From positions 1,431,001 to 1,495,000 of the forward strand of contig NC_092677.1 in assembly GCF_964355755.1 (NCBI RefSeq): DNA of 64,000 nucleotides, written 5' to 3'. The position numbers and the translations under genes are program-made. Positions within the stretch are counted from its first letter, which is position 1; every line of letters starts with the position of its first letter. Source of the stretch: Antedon mediterranea. Lineage: Eukaryota > Echinodermata > Crinoidea > Comatulida > Antedonidae. Shown here in pieces: positions 1-10,302 of this stretch. Under the pieces are notes generated by a model that saw only the letters and a program-made list of their open reading frames with translations, was not told the origin of the DNA and did not search any database.

Positions 1-2108
1 GCGAGGCAGGGAAGGCATGCGAGGCAAGTCAGAAATTTATGCGAGGCATCGTTTTACCATCATCAAAAAATGCGAGGCATCATTTTATCATTTCTCAAAA
101 TTGCAAGGGGTAGTAACAAAGTGCGAGGCAGCGAGGCACGCGAGGCAGGGAAGGCATGCGAGGCAGGGAAGGCATGCGAGGCAAGTCAGAAATTTATGCG
201 AGGCATCGTTTTACCATCATCAAAAAATGCGAGGCATCATTTTATCATTTCTCAAAATTGCAAGGCAGGAAATCACCGAAATTGAAGTAGCCTAGGCCTA
301 GGCCCGCTAGGCTAGTTTCCTTTTGCACCTGCCTTGTATTTTAACCAACTTTATCCTGAATACCACAGCTTAGAATTAGTAGGCCTACTTTAATGAAGAA
401 AAATCACATAAAAGTAACAATAAATCCATTAAATTGGTGATTTTACAGACGTTGTTTTTCTCGAATTTCGCACACTAAATGTTCAATATTTTGGTTTCTA
501 TGGAACGCCAAAAGAGCAAAATTAATTAGAGGGCTAAAAACTCTGTGGAATCCATTTGTATTTAACGCATTATTTGGTGAAAATCAAGTACAATTTCAAT
601 AGATTTTGTCACTGTCAGTAAGGAAAAATGTTACTGTTGATAATGTACACGGTTTCGTTAACCTTTTAAAGAATAAAATAGAAAAATTCATCATAATATC
701 CTTAGTAGGATGTCCTAGGTCTAGACTAGGTAGTGATGTTGATTTAGGATCGATTATTATTTTTTGAAAACAGAACAGTATCAGCAGTAACATATTACAG
801 CATTTTTATTGACAAATTAACAAATATATTGAAATAAAACGTGTTTTTCACCAATAAATGTATGAGCAATTGACGCATTCCACTGAGTTTTAGTCCTCTA
901 TTATCGTTGCTCTTTTGGCGCTCCATAGAAACAAAAATATTGAACATTGAATAAGTGAAATTCGCGAACAGTGTGCGAGAAACACGCCTGTAAAATCATT
1001 AATTTAAGGATTTATTTGTTACCTTTTATGTGATTCTTTCATTAAAGTACTCATGAGGTTAGTAAAGTTAGTTATCAAATTTGGAGTAAAAATACAAGCG
1101 AAGGAAACTAGCGCCAGGTTTATTAGTACGTACATGGACAACAATAAATAAAAATCGTTCGTAATATAGGCCTACCTAGCTTACTAAAACAGGAATAGTG
1201 TATCATTATTAAATATTACACCAATTATTATTATATCAAAATTGATTAAATTATTTTCTACATAGGCCTCTTATCTAGGTTAGGGCTAAGCATATTAGCT
1301 AAAGTTTAATTTTAGGCCTAGTATTACAATTGTCGGACGTAAGTCTTTTTTCACACGCGCTCCAGAATTCTGTCGCAATTTTTTTCTTTGCGGCATGTTA
1401 TTGGATCGCCATATCAGTTACCTTTTATTCACCGCCAGTTATTGAACTTGTCCTGGCAATCGCTGTTCACCTTATTTGCAAGAGAGGTACACGTGTTGTT
1501 CCTAGAGAATGGAATGTCAAAAATGTCTTTGGCACGCCGCTCAGAGAGAAGTCTGTGCGTTGCTGCTGAAACCACGTGCTATAGGAGGGGAATGCACCAC
1601 AATCCTCTGAGCTAGCTGAGGGCTGAATCATTCCGCTACCTGCTAACTAGGCGCAGGGGTGTGACAAAATATTATTTTCACTCTGCTATGTTCGAGAGAC
1701 ATGTGAGTGAACACGCTCGAAATGCCAACAAACATTGCAGTCATTTGATGAGTGTGTCGCTATAACAATTATTGTTTATCGAAAGTTGAAGACTGTCGTT
1801 CAGATTTTTGAACCGTAGTTTGGGCACTTTTGTAAAAGTAAAATTTGACACGATATGACTTGAATGAAAAAACAATCGTTACATAAAAATAAACAACATG
1901 ATGAGTGTATACACGAATCTATTTAGATACGCTTGTATCGATTGATTATTAGGCCTATAATATAGCATAATAGCACGTTAAGATATGCCTCGCACCTTTT
2001 TGAAATTGTAAACTATATGCCTCGCATGCCTCGCACTTTTGGAAATGATAAAATGATGCCTCGCACAAATATTTGGCATGCCTCGCTTGCCTCGCACTTT
2101 GTCAACAC
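1..2108. mobile_element. Composite element with GCGAGGCA subterminal repeats in inverted orientation
   Basis: The first 300 bases hold many copies of GCGAGGCA, with a ~157-bp direct duplication (about 17-110 repeated at about 174-265). Near 1985-2108 the same words return inverted (TGCCTCGC), including the reverse complement of the stretch around 228-265. This is the layout of a DNA element with repetitive subterminal regions. The left end may lie outside the window. No transposase is visible inside; a foldback element sits in the middle. The short ORFs here are repeat translations. Confidence 0.5.
308..1113. repeat. Foldback (palindromic) MITE, copy 1
   Basis: The left arm (about 308-560) and right arm (about 868-1113) are imperfect reverse complements. 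Shared landmarks are CTAGTTTCC at the edges, TTTACAG(A/G)CG near the middle of each arm, and TTTCTATGGA(A/G)CGCCAAAAGAG near the inner end. It has no coding capacity. A second copy lies at 3268-3911, so this is a family. The superfamily is not assigned. Confidence 0.65.
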
Positions 2109-2534
2109 TCCTACGTGTGCTTCAAATTCAATGTAGTACATTTCCATCTACAGTACTATTTTTTATTTTAATAAAATGAAGTACAGTAGTAGGTTAGAAA
2201 TTATATTTACAGAAGTAACACTAACAGATGTTTTTATCAAGAAAATTACAATTTTCTTCAGGTTTTTAAGTGTAACATTTGAAAAATTGTATACATTATA
2301 GGCCAGTATTAGTAACATGTATTCTTGTAAGTTGTAATGTATAGAAACACATGCTTGCTTATTAAGCGTTTAATATTGTGTTAATTTAATAATTATTGAT
2401 ATCTTGGCCGGTGGAAATTTCGAATTAAAATGAACAATTTAAAAAAAAAAAATTTATTTCAGAAACCATAATAAAAAAAATAAAATCAAGAATATGGAAT
2501 ACAGAAAACCGATCTTCATGACAAGATGATAGTA
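1114..2534. other. Non-genic AT-rich stretch
   Basis: Apart from the inverted GCGAGGCA words near 1985-2108, no gene is supported. Short ORFs at 1330-1615 have no recognisable domain, no splice-compatible neighbours and mutually overlapping frames. Confidence 0.5.
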
Positions 2535-4010
2535 GGGTGTCACGAAAGCTAAGACCCCCTAAGACCTAAGATCACGAAAGCTAAGACCCAAGACCTAAGA
2601 TTACAAATATTTATATGTATTTATATAATTATAAGCTGAACGGAAAATGTGTTTTATTAAATGTATTTGTACTATTGCAGTCGTGTCAGTACCGTAATTG
2701 AATATTTTTTACTTTGCATGTATTTTTTATGATTTTCCAAATTACATATACACATAATAAACAATAATATTAGTTGTAGGCCTATAACTTAATTAAAACT
2801 CCAAAATTGCCTATATTAAAAGTCTGAAATCTTTATTTTTCAAGATTGGGGATAATTAATACGTACACCTTTAACGTAAAATTTCCATTACCTTACAATA
2901 TAAATATTAATTTAATAATGTTATTTTAAAAGGTATAAAAAAACATACACTGTGCATAGGAATTCCTAATTCAGACCCCCTAAGACCTAAGATCACGAAA
3001 GCTAAGACCCAACACCTAAGATTACAAATACTAAGATATACTACAGCTTAAAAACAATACTTGTTTATCCATACATAATTTTAAACACAGTAGGTTTCAT
3101 TTATTACCATAAATATAATTTAATACTACCGCAAAACATAGATAAACTCACATTATTTTCGCCCGTTGAGTAAATGTATATTTTTTTCTTTACAACAAAC
3201 AAACTTGACGGGTTGTTTGTTGGTATATATTTACTCCATTGTGTTGCTTCAGAGGATGTTTTTCTTACGCACCTGCCTTTCTTGTATTTTGACTCCAAAT
3301 TTGTTGACTAACTTTATCCTGAACACCACACTTTAAAATTAGGACTTATAAGTACTTTCAGAAGGAGAAACACATAACAAATAAATAAATCCTTTAAATT
3401 GATGATTTTACAGGCGTGTTTCTTTGTATACTGTAATGTAACTCCTCGAGCTCCCCGCTCAATGTTTTTGTTTCTATGGAGCGCCAAAAGAGCAACAATA
3501 ATAGTACAAGTATAAAAACAGAAAGAAAACGAAACAAAAAAACTTTTAAGTTAAAATTTATTTGCCAGTATTTATTTCTTCGTACTTGCATGATTATACT
3601 ATTATCATTACAATTTTAATTTTACATTGTTCCATCCACACTGTAGATGGACTCCACAGAGTTTTCAGCCCTCTATATAATTTTTGCTCTTTTGACGTTC
3701 CATAGAAACAAAAACATTGAACATGGCCCATGGGGTAGGCCTACTGTACTGTGTGTAGGCTAGTCATTTTGTGTGCGAGAAAAACGTCTGTAAAATCATC
3801 AATTTAAAAATGTATTTGTTACTTTTTATGTGATTCTTTTTCATGAAAGTGCCAATTCTAAGGTGTGGTATTCAGAATAAATGTTGGGAGTTAAAATACA
3901 AGGCAGGTGCGAAAGATAAATATTTGTAATCTTAGGTGTTGGGTCTTAGCTTTCGTGATCTTAGGTCTTAGGGGGTCTGAGCTTTCGTGGTCTGAGCTTT
4001 CGTGACACCC
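2535..4010. mobile_element. DNA element with GGGTGTCACGAAAGC inverted termini
   Basis: It begins GGGTGTCACGAAAGCTAAGA and ends with the reverse complement (GCTTTCGTGACACCC). Both ends carry several copies of the subterminal words AAGACCTAAGATCACGAAAG and CTAAGATTACAAATA, with a further copy near 2970-3030. No transposase ORF is present, so it is non-autonomous. I see no clear target duplication. A foldback MITE (3268-3911) is nested inside. Confidence 0.6.
3268..3911. repeat. Foldback MITE, copy 2, nested
   Basis: It starts CGCACCTGCC and ends GGCAGGTGCG. The arms (about 3268-3500 and 3620-3911) are imperfect reverse complements and carry the same internal landmarks as the copy at 308-1113: TTTACAGGCG, TTCTATGGAGCGCCAAAAGA, and a run matching CCAC(A)CTTTAAAATT. 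Its position inside the 2535-4010 element shows that it inserted later. Confidence 0.65.
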
Positions 4011-4139
4011 GAATTCCTACTGTACATAATCATTTTAAATTTAAAAGTAATACCTTGCATAGGCTTACACAAGCTTGGCTAGGCTAGCCATGGGCTAGCT
4101 ACAATACCATAAACGATAAGAAAAGAGCCTCTCGTTCGT

Positions 4140-5646
4140 GACAAAAGGTCGTTCAACCATGGAGGTATTTTATACCTCCATGGTTCAACTTCAAAAAATA
4201 ATATCTGATACGACCTCTACTATGGGTGTGTAGAAAGCGACGACCTCGAATTGGACGACCCCAACGACCCGGGCGACCTCGAATTGAACGACCTCGAATT
4301 GAACGACCCATAACACGAAACCGACGACCCCTATAGCCTAGCCTAGCCTAGGCCTAAGTGTGGTATAACATCCCAAAGCCGAACATAGCCAAAGATCTTT
4401 AAACTATACCTTATTTTATAATACTCGCAAGCAAGCAATTGATTGAAAAAATACAGAAATATCGCCATTTGATACTGATTGTGTCGACACGAACAAACGA
4501 AAAGATATGGAACGCCAAGAGTGCATCATTAAAACTGCATTCGACATATTAAAAATAAATTAAAAAGAAATAAATATTATACAATACATGGTTAAACCAT
4601 GGACGTATAATTACATCTCGTCTTCTTATAACGAACACTATAGGCCTACCAAGCAGAGTAACATGTGCATGGGGGGATATGACCGGTTGGGCCGCCGACA
4701 AGTTGAGCCGCCGGTATTTCTATGTAACGGCCAGTGCGTCTTTTACGACATTTCGCGTAGTGATAGAGTGGTGTCCTAGTAGGCCCTACATAAGTTCATG
4801 GTCTTTAGATTTATTGTGTCATGAAAATAAATAATAATTACATACTACAATTTTGTTGGTTTGAAACAGCAAAGGAAAGTAGTCATATTTAATAATTTAA
4901 TTGTTTTTAATCTTTCAAGGTAAAAATGCAGTGCACTCCATAATATTTTTCTCGCGTGTATGCCTACCACGTAAAATCACGTTGTCTCTCAGGACTAATA
5001 GAGTATTGATATTCTTCGAATGAGGTTAAATAATTATTATTTTTTATTTACTATCTTTTAATATCATATTTTATTGAATTTTACAATGTTAATACACAAA
5101 ATATTTTACTAAAAAACGGTGATTTTATGCAATTATTTTACTTCAACTGCCGCCTGAGGGGGCAACATGTTTACGTCATTTTTGGCTAAAAACGATCATT
5201 TTCGGTCATGTTTTAGGCCTTATATTTTGGAATCTACAAGTCAGATATTCATAATTGTTTCTTTTTAATTATAATATTTAATAATATATACTAAAAACCG
5301 TGATATATAAACTTTGGAATATACATCGTTATATCTAATAATTAATATAAATAGAACTTCTATTAAATAGAAACGAGCACCGGCGAAAGTAAGCATTTGG
5401 CGTTTCATAGAAAATAACGTTTTTCTGGCGGCGCCTCAACTTGTCGGCGGCTCAACTTGGCCTAATCCTGCATGGGGAGGGCCATAAGAAAGCTTTACAT
5501 TTCACACATGCACAGTATACGGTCAAACCATGGAGGTATAACAATATTTTTATACCTCCATGGTCAAACCATGGAGCTGGTAAAACCATGGAGTACCTCC
5601 ATGGTCAAACCTTACCTGCCGCTGAAAAGGGGCCTGGTTTGACCTA
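4140..5646. repeat. CCATGGAGGTA palindromes and CGACCTCGAATTG tandem words
   Basis: Perfect or near-perfect palindromes built on CCATGGAGGTA occur at about 4156-4186 and 5527-5610. CGACCTCGAATTG(A/G)A is repeated in tandem at about 4240-4310. These are typical subterminal structures of non-autonomous DNA elements. Exact ends are unclear. It encloses the separate TIR element at 4685-5463. Confidence 0.4.
4685..5463. mobile_element. Short TIR element (GCCGCCGACAAGTTGAG termini)
   Basis: The left terminus near 4690 reads GCCGCCGACAAGTTGAG. The reverse complement (CTCAACTTGTCGGCGGC) is at about 5435-5451, followed by a second CTCAACTTGGCC. The ~780-bp interior is non-coding. It looks like a MITE; the superfamily is unknown. 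Confidence 0.5.
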
Positions 5647-5649
5647 AAT

Positions 5650-7700
5650 ATCTTCAATATGCTATTGGGTTCTTAATGTAATTACTAAGTAGGCCTAGTA
5701 TTTATTAATTAATGTCATCAAAACTCGTATTAGTGTAGATTCATTTTACTATTATGAGAGCCTGTGTGAAAGTATTAGCAAAGAATTCTTTGGTATTAGC
5801 TCGCGGTTTGTAAATGTTGTATTATGTTGTCACGCATCAGTGAGCTGACTTTACCGAATACCGAAGAGAGTCGATTGAGTCCGAAACGAACCGATGGAGG
5901 AACTCTCGTACGGAAAAAAAAATCGCACCCAGACAGCTGATAACGATTATATTCGATTGTCCAGACGTCTCTGCTACTGGTGCTCAATACTACAGTATGT
6001 ATTACTATGGACCTATAGGTCCATGGTATTACTGTACATATAGTACTTTGTTTAGTTTTTGCTTTCTTTATGGCAAAATAAATATTTAATTTTTATTATT
6101 GCTTATTTTGCTTTAACTTTATCCAAGAAGAAGTAAATATTATTGTATATATGCATATTACAGTCAAGTTGCAACTGCCACGAATCCACTCCATTTCTCC
6201 ATTAAATAATTTTATTTACAAAAAAGTATTTTACATACAGTATAACATGTAATATCTTATTTACATCGAAGTAAAATATGCCTATCAAACTATCTTGCTC
6301 AGGCTAAAATATCAAGTTATATATGTCAATATTTGAGTTAAATCATCGCGATAATAACAATTTTTATTTTTTTTTTTATTTTTAAAGACATCTGTTACAT
6401 ACATCAATTTACAAATATCAAAATAGGATTGTTTTTGCAGCACAAGATGAATCACAAGTCGGATAGTTTATTCTTAGAAACCTGAAAGAAAAAAAAAAAC
6501 ACCAATAATGAGCTATTCATAGTTAAATAATTTTAATGTCAACTTTAGTCATCCTAAATTTTGTCGCCATGATCACTACTATACACAATACTGTATATAA
6601 AATATCATATGTACGACCATCCAAATTACCTCATCCTACCTACAGTCCTTCCTAGCCTAGGCTACATTATTGTCATATATTTACAAACCTCCAACAGCCA
6701 CAACGTATTTTCTTTTCTTTGGCAAAGAATTTCCCGTAATATAGTCCTAAATTAATTAAATAAAAAGGTCTAGGCCTAGGCCTTTCTTTAAATATCCGAC
6801 GATATATATTATATCCATAATCCAGTGGATATAGATTCAACATTTTAAACATAATAATAATATGGCTTCACATTGATTATAAGTCGGCGATATGCCACTA
6901 AAAACTAGCCTGCGGCCCTCTCTATCCGCCTACAAATAGCACTGGGTTTCCGTCAAATGGGCTAGGCCTAGCCTAGGCCTAGATAATACTACAAGTTGGG
7001 TACATTTTTTTACAACCAAATAATCTACAATTATATTGCAATATTTACCAAACTAGCACCAAATCCAAAATAAAAAAGCTACTAATAACATATTTTGGTA
7101 TATTAACTGGTTTAAAAACGGATTGCACATAGTGATTTTGAAGGATTGAAATTACTCAACCACACGGCCTGTACTAAACATACGAATCCAAGATGGAGTC
7201 TGCTTAGAATATATCCCCAGCTTTGAACGGATATTGAATCCGTCCCACAAGCTGAACCAAGCTTAAACTTTCAGAAAAGATAGATTAATAACCTAATAAC
7301 CAACCACTAAGTTTTTATAAAGGTTCCGTGCTGATGAGAAAAGTGCCGGATTCCCTACGAAACCAAACAAATAAATCATGTAGCCTACCTCAACGAACAC
7401 CTCCATCTGCACTTTTTTCTTCAATAAGCTCTGTCGTTCTTTCCTGGGCTATTTATACCAAAATTTTGTGGCGGGAATAATCTTCCATATTAGGAGTAAC
7501 AATTTCCAAATATAGAAAGATATAATTTAACCCGGATGGTGGAAATTGCAGCAGATTTGTAAGGGTATTCCCATGCAAAATGCTTGCCGCGAAGTGAAAA
7601 GCGAACCGGAAGTCACTATAACTTGGCGATGCTCAGTGACCTGCGCAGTTAAAAAACAGCGTTTTAACGGTTAAATGAGCACTTTGCTGCTCGACTGTTC
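5650..7700. other. Non-genic interval with AGGCCTA simple repeats
   Basis: No ORF with a recognisable domain or splice partner was found on either strand. AGGCCTA/TAGGCCT words recur (for example near 6770 and 6965), as across the whole window. Confidence 0.5.
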
Positions 7701-7703
7701 ATA

Positions 7704-8458
7704 GGTCGTGTTTATACAACACCCTAAATTTGAACACGGCTTTAATTTTTAGCGTGTTGTTCGGACCGAGGTCAACCCTCCTTAACGTTTGCTGTTATAC
7801 TAGAAATCACGATACCGTGTTATACCGGAAGTTTCATCAACACGCAGTGCATGCTAGGATAAAAGGTCAAATCGTTGATCGCGCTTGAATTGGCTGAGTT
7901 GTCAACAATCATCGTCGCCTCCTCGCTGTCCGATGTATTCGCGCGGTTTTTACCATTTTCATTATATTGTATTCGTTCACGTTTGCATTGTTGTTTATTT
8001 TGTTCTCGGTTCATTTAAATTAATAAAAGTTATTTTAAGGGTTTCATTGTTTCATCTATACACTATGGAAGAAGATGCCATTTTTGCGATGTTATTTTTT
8101 TTATTCTGTTTGGAGTGGGAAACGATAGAGGCCTACTACCACTACGAGTTGGCCCCACTAGGCTAGGCGTAAAGACGTGGTAGGAGGATGATTGCTGGCA
8201 GCGAAGCAGCAATAAATGGGCCCAATCTTGTTAGCAATGATTGATATTACGACCTGTTTTAACGAGAGGTCAAAATATACCCTGAGGACACTTCCAACAC
8301 GGTAACGGCGACCGGGAATCCACCAAATTTTAGGATTCAGCCAAGTAGCCTTTTTTGCAATTAAAATCTCATTACACGGAATCTCTTTGTTGTTATACAA
8401 CACACTTTTCGTAGGCGTGTAGAATATGCGTGTAATAGCGTGTTGTATAAACGCGCCC
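7704..8458. mobile_element. TIR element (GTTTATACAACAC termini)
   Basis: The left end reads GGTCGTGTTTATACAACAC. The right end, reverse-complemented, reads GGGCGCGTTTATACAACACG. Both outer edges abut ATA, a possible 3-bp target duplication. The interior has ORFs on both strands (about 7885-8166 plus, 8158-8490 minus) without recognisable domains. The acidic MEEDAIFAML start near 8065 is faintly like the N-terminus of Harbinger-type transposases, but nothing downstream supports this. Best read as a non-autonomous element. Confidence 0.4.
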
Positions 8459-8562
8459 ATAGAATCAGTCAGACGTAACCACTGTAACATAGTACGTTAG
8501 GAACGAGATACTATGTTAATAGGTGTGTGTTTGTGTGCTTTGTTTAGGCGTTCTTTGTCATC

Positions 8563-8848
8563 ATGCCAAAACAAGAATGCATCCAGTGCAGGGGCCCACG
8601 ATCAACAGTTAAGTGGGACCGCTACATGCGGTGCGTTAGCTGCCGTACGTGCAGCCAGTCAGATCCGTGAGACGTTTGCGTACGCTGGACGCCTGCTAAG
8701 TTTGCATCACTTCCACGTCCCGCGGGACGTGCTATTGAGAAAGCAGTTGATATCGCACTCAGGAGGAAGGCGCAACTGCAATGGACGTTCCGGCTGAGAA
8801 CGTACCACGCGATGAGGTGCCTGTGTACTCGCAACTCCAAAATGTGAA
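8563..8848 (+). pseudogene. Broken Cys-rich gag-like ORF
   Basis: An ATG at 8563 opens a frame with a dense Cys cluster (CIQC, then CVSCRTC) and reaches an in-frame TGA at about 8668. The same frame then continues for about 60 codons to 8848, through DVCVRW and a basic helix-like segment (AIEKAVDIALRRKAQ). A CxxC repeat followed by a Cys-Trp segment resembles the zinc-binding part of gag-like ORFs of DIRS/Ngaro tyrosine-recombinase retrotransposons. That assignment is inference from pattern only. The TGA sits where a Cys would be expected, suggesting a single-base mutation. No reverse transcriptase or recombinase lies next to it. Confidence 0.35.
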
Positions 8849-9105
8849 TGCTGCAATTTGTTTTGCATTAACAAAACAAAATATACACAAGTACCTAGCT
8901 CCATAATTTATCATACGGTATATAGGAAAATGTGATGCAAAGATGAAAACCTTACACATATACTTGAAACACGAAAAAAAAAAGATAATCTCTTAACACT
9001 ATTTTATTCAAAATGTTATTTTTGTTTGTTGGCAATAAAACGTGCTTGTATTAGACCAACGTTAGTTACTTTGAATTTAATGCTTGAATGCATTAAACAC
9101 GATTT
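8838..9105 (+). repeat. Diverged copy of the Ig-gene 3' flank
   Basis: AATGTGAATGCTGCAATTTG at about 8841, then GATG(C)AAAGATGAAAACC, then a stretch ending TTGAATGCATTA, occur in the same order and similar spacing at about 54975-55245, 3' of Ig gene G3. Parts recur 3' of G2 (49530 onward) and G5 (61715 onward). No Ig exon lies just upstream here. This is either an old relic of an Ig gene or a dispersed repeat that also sits in the Ig array. Confidence 0.5.
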
Positions 9106-9636
9106 TGTGCCATAACGGATTTCTACAATCCGCATTATTTATAGAATTTTCCTAAAAAAAAGCTATCATTAGAATTAAAAATATTATTTGAAAAAACAGA
9201 TGTGGTTGTAAGATTTGTTTAATTATTGAGAAAGCATAGAGTTTGATAATGTCAGCCATAATGTACATTATGGTAAATATTTTAGAGATAGAAAAAGATC
9301 AATAAAATAGATCGACAATATGCAAATCCTTGTTTATTCTATAAATTTATAATTTTATATAGTATAAATAAATATACTGTCCGTTTTCCAAAACAACAAT
9401 AGACATTACACAATGAGTTTTGTTCGGATTATGAGCTTCTTATTTAAACTAGGTTTAATGTGCAGAAACTGCTTTATTTAATAAAAAAAATAAATGGTAT
9501 GGGCCAAAAAAATCTTTATAATGTCCATTTTTTTCGCGAAGTACACACAAAGCAAAGAAAACAAATTTTAATAACTGCAGAATATTTTTAATTTTTAATC
9601 ATTCATTTCTTTAATACAACTTTACTATAAAGTTCA
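9106..9636. other. AT-rich spacer, no gene
   Basis: No supported ORF, RNA gene or element was seen in this stretch. Confidence 0.4.
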
Positions 9637-10190
9637 TCTACATGGTCATACACATTATGACTACAGTATATGGTTGAGCTATTGTTATAAAAACTACATG
9701 GTCATAAACTTGACTACAGTATATGGTTGAGCTACTGTTATAAAAACTACACGGTCATAAACATTATGACTACAGTATATGGTTGAGCTATTGTTATATA
9801 AACTACATGGTCATAAACTTTATGACTACAGTATATGGTTGAGCTATTGTTATATAAACTACATGGTCATAAACTTTATGACTACAGTATATGGTTGAGC
9901 TATTGTTATACAAACTACATGGTCATAAACTTTATGACTACAGTATATGGTTGAGCTATTGTTATATAAACTACATGGTCATAAACTTTATGACTACAGT
10001 ATATGGTTGAGCTATTGTTATATAAACTACATGGTCATAAACTTTATGACTACAGTATATTGTTGAGCTACTGTTATACAAACTAGATGGTCATAAACTT
10101 TATGACTACAGTATATGGTTGAGCTATTGTTATATAAACTACATGGTCATAAACTTGACTACAGTATATGGTTGAGCTACTGTTATATAC
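9637..10190. repeat. Minisatellite, ~56-bp unit, about ten copies
   Basis: The unit runs from CTACATGGTCATAAAC through TTTATGACTACAGTATATGG to TTGAGCTATTGTTATA. Spacing between CTACATGG starts is 56 bp in the middle units (for example 9859, 9915, 9971, 10027), and shorter where the TTTAT is lost. Each full unit contains the near-palindrome GTCATAAACTTTATGAC. The array lies just 3' of the gene ending at 10303. Confidence 0.9.
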
Positions 10191-10302
10191 AATTATGAAA
10201 TTGGTTGAAAATTAAATAATTTTTTTTAGATTCATTATACATGTAAAATTCCATTAATGTGCACCCTATTGTGACAACCAGTGAGTTGTAAAACTCCCTG
10301 CA

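Noticed and set aside
17-295. ORF of 92 codons rich in ARHARQGRHARQ
   Set aside because: It is a translation of the GCGAGGCA subterminal repeats in two overlapping frames.
1330-1615. Two overlapping 75-79-codon ORFs with hydrophobic stretches
   Set aside because: No family resemblance, no splice partners, overlapping frames in a repeat-rich area.
9637-10190. CRISPR-like regular repeats
   Set aside because: The 56-bp units are contiguous with no unique spacers and the context is eukaryotic; it is a minisatellite.
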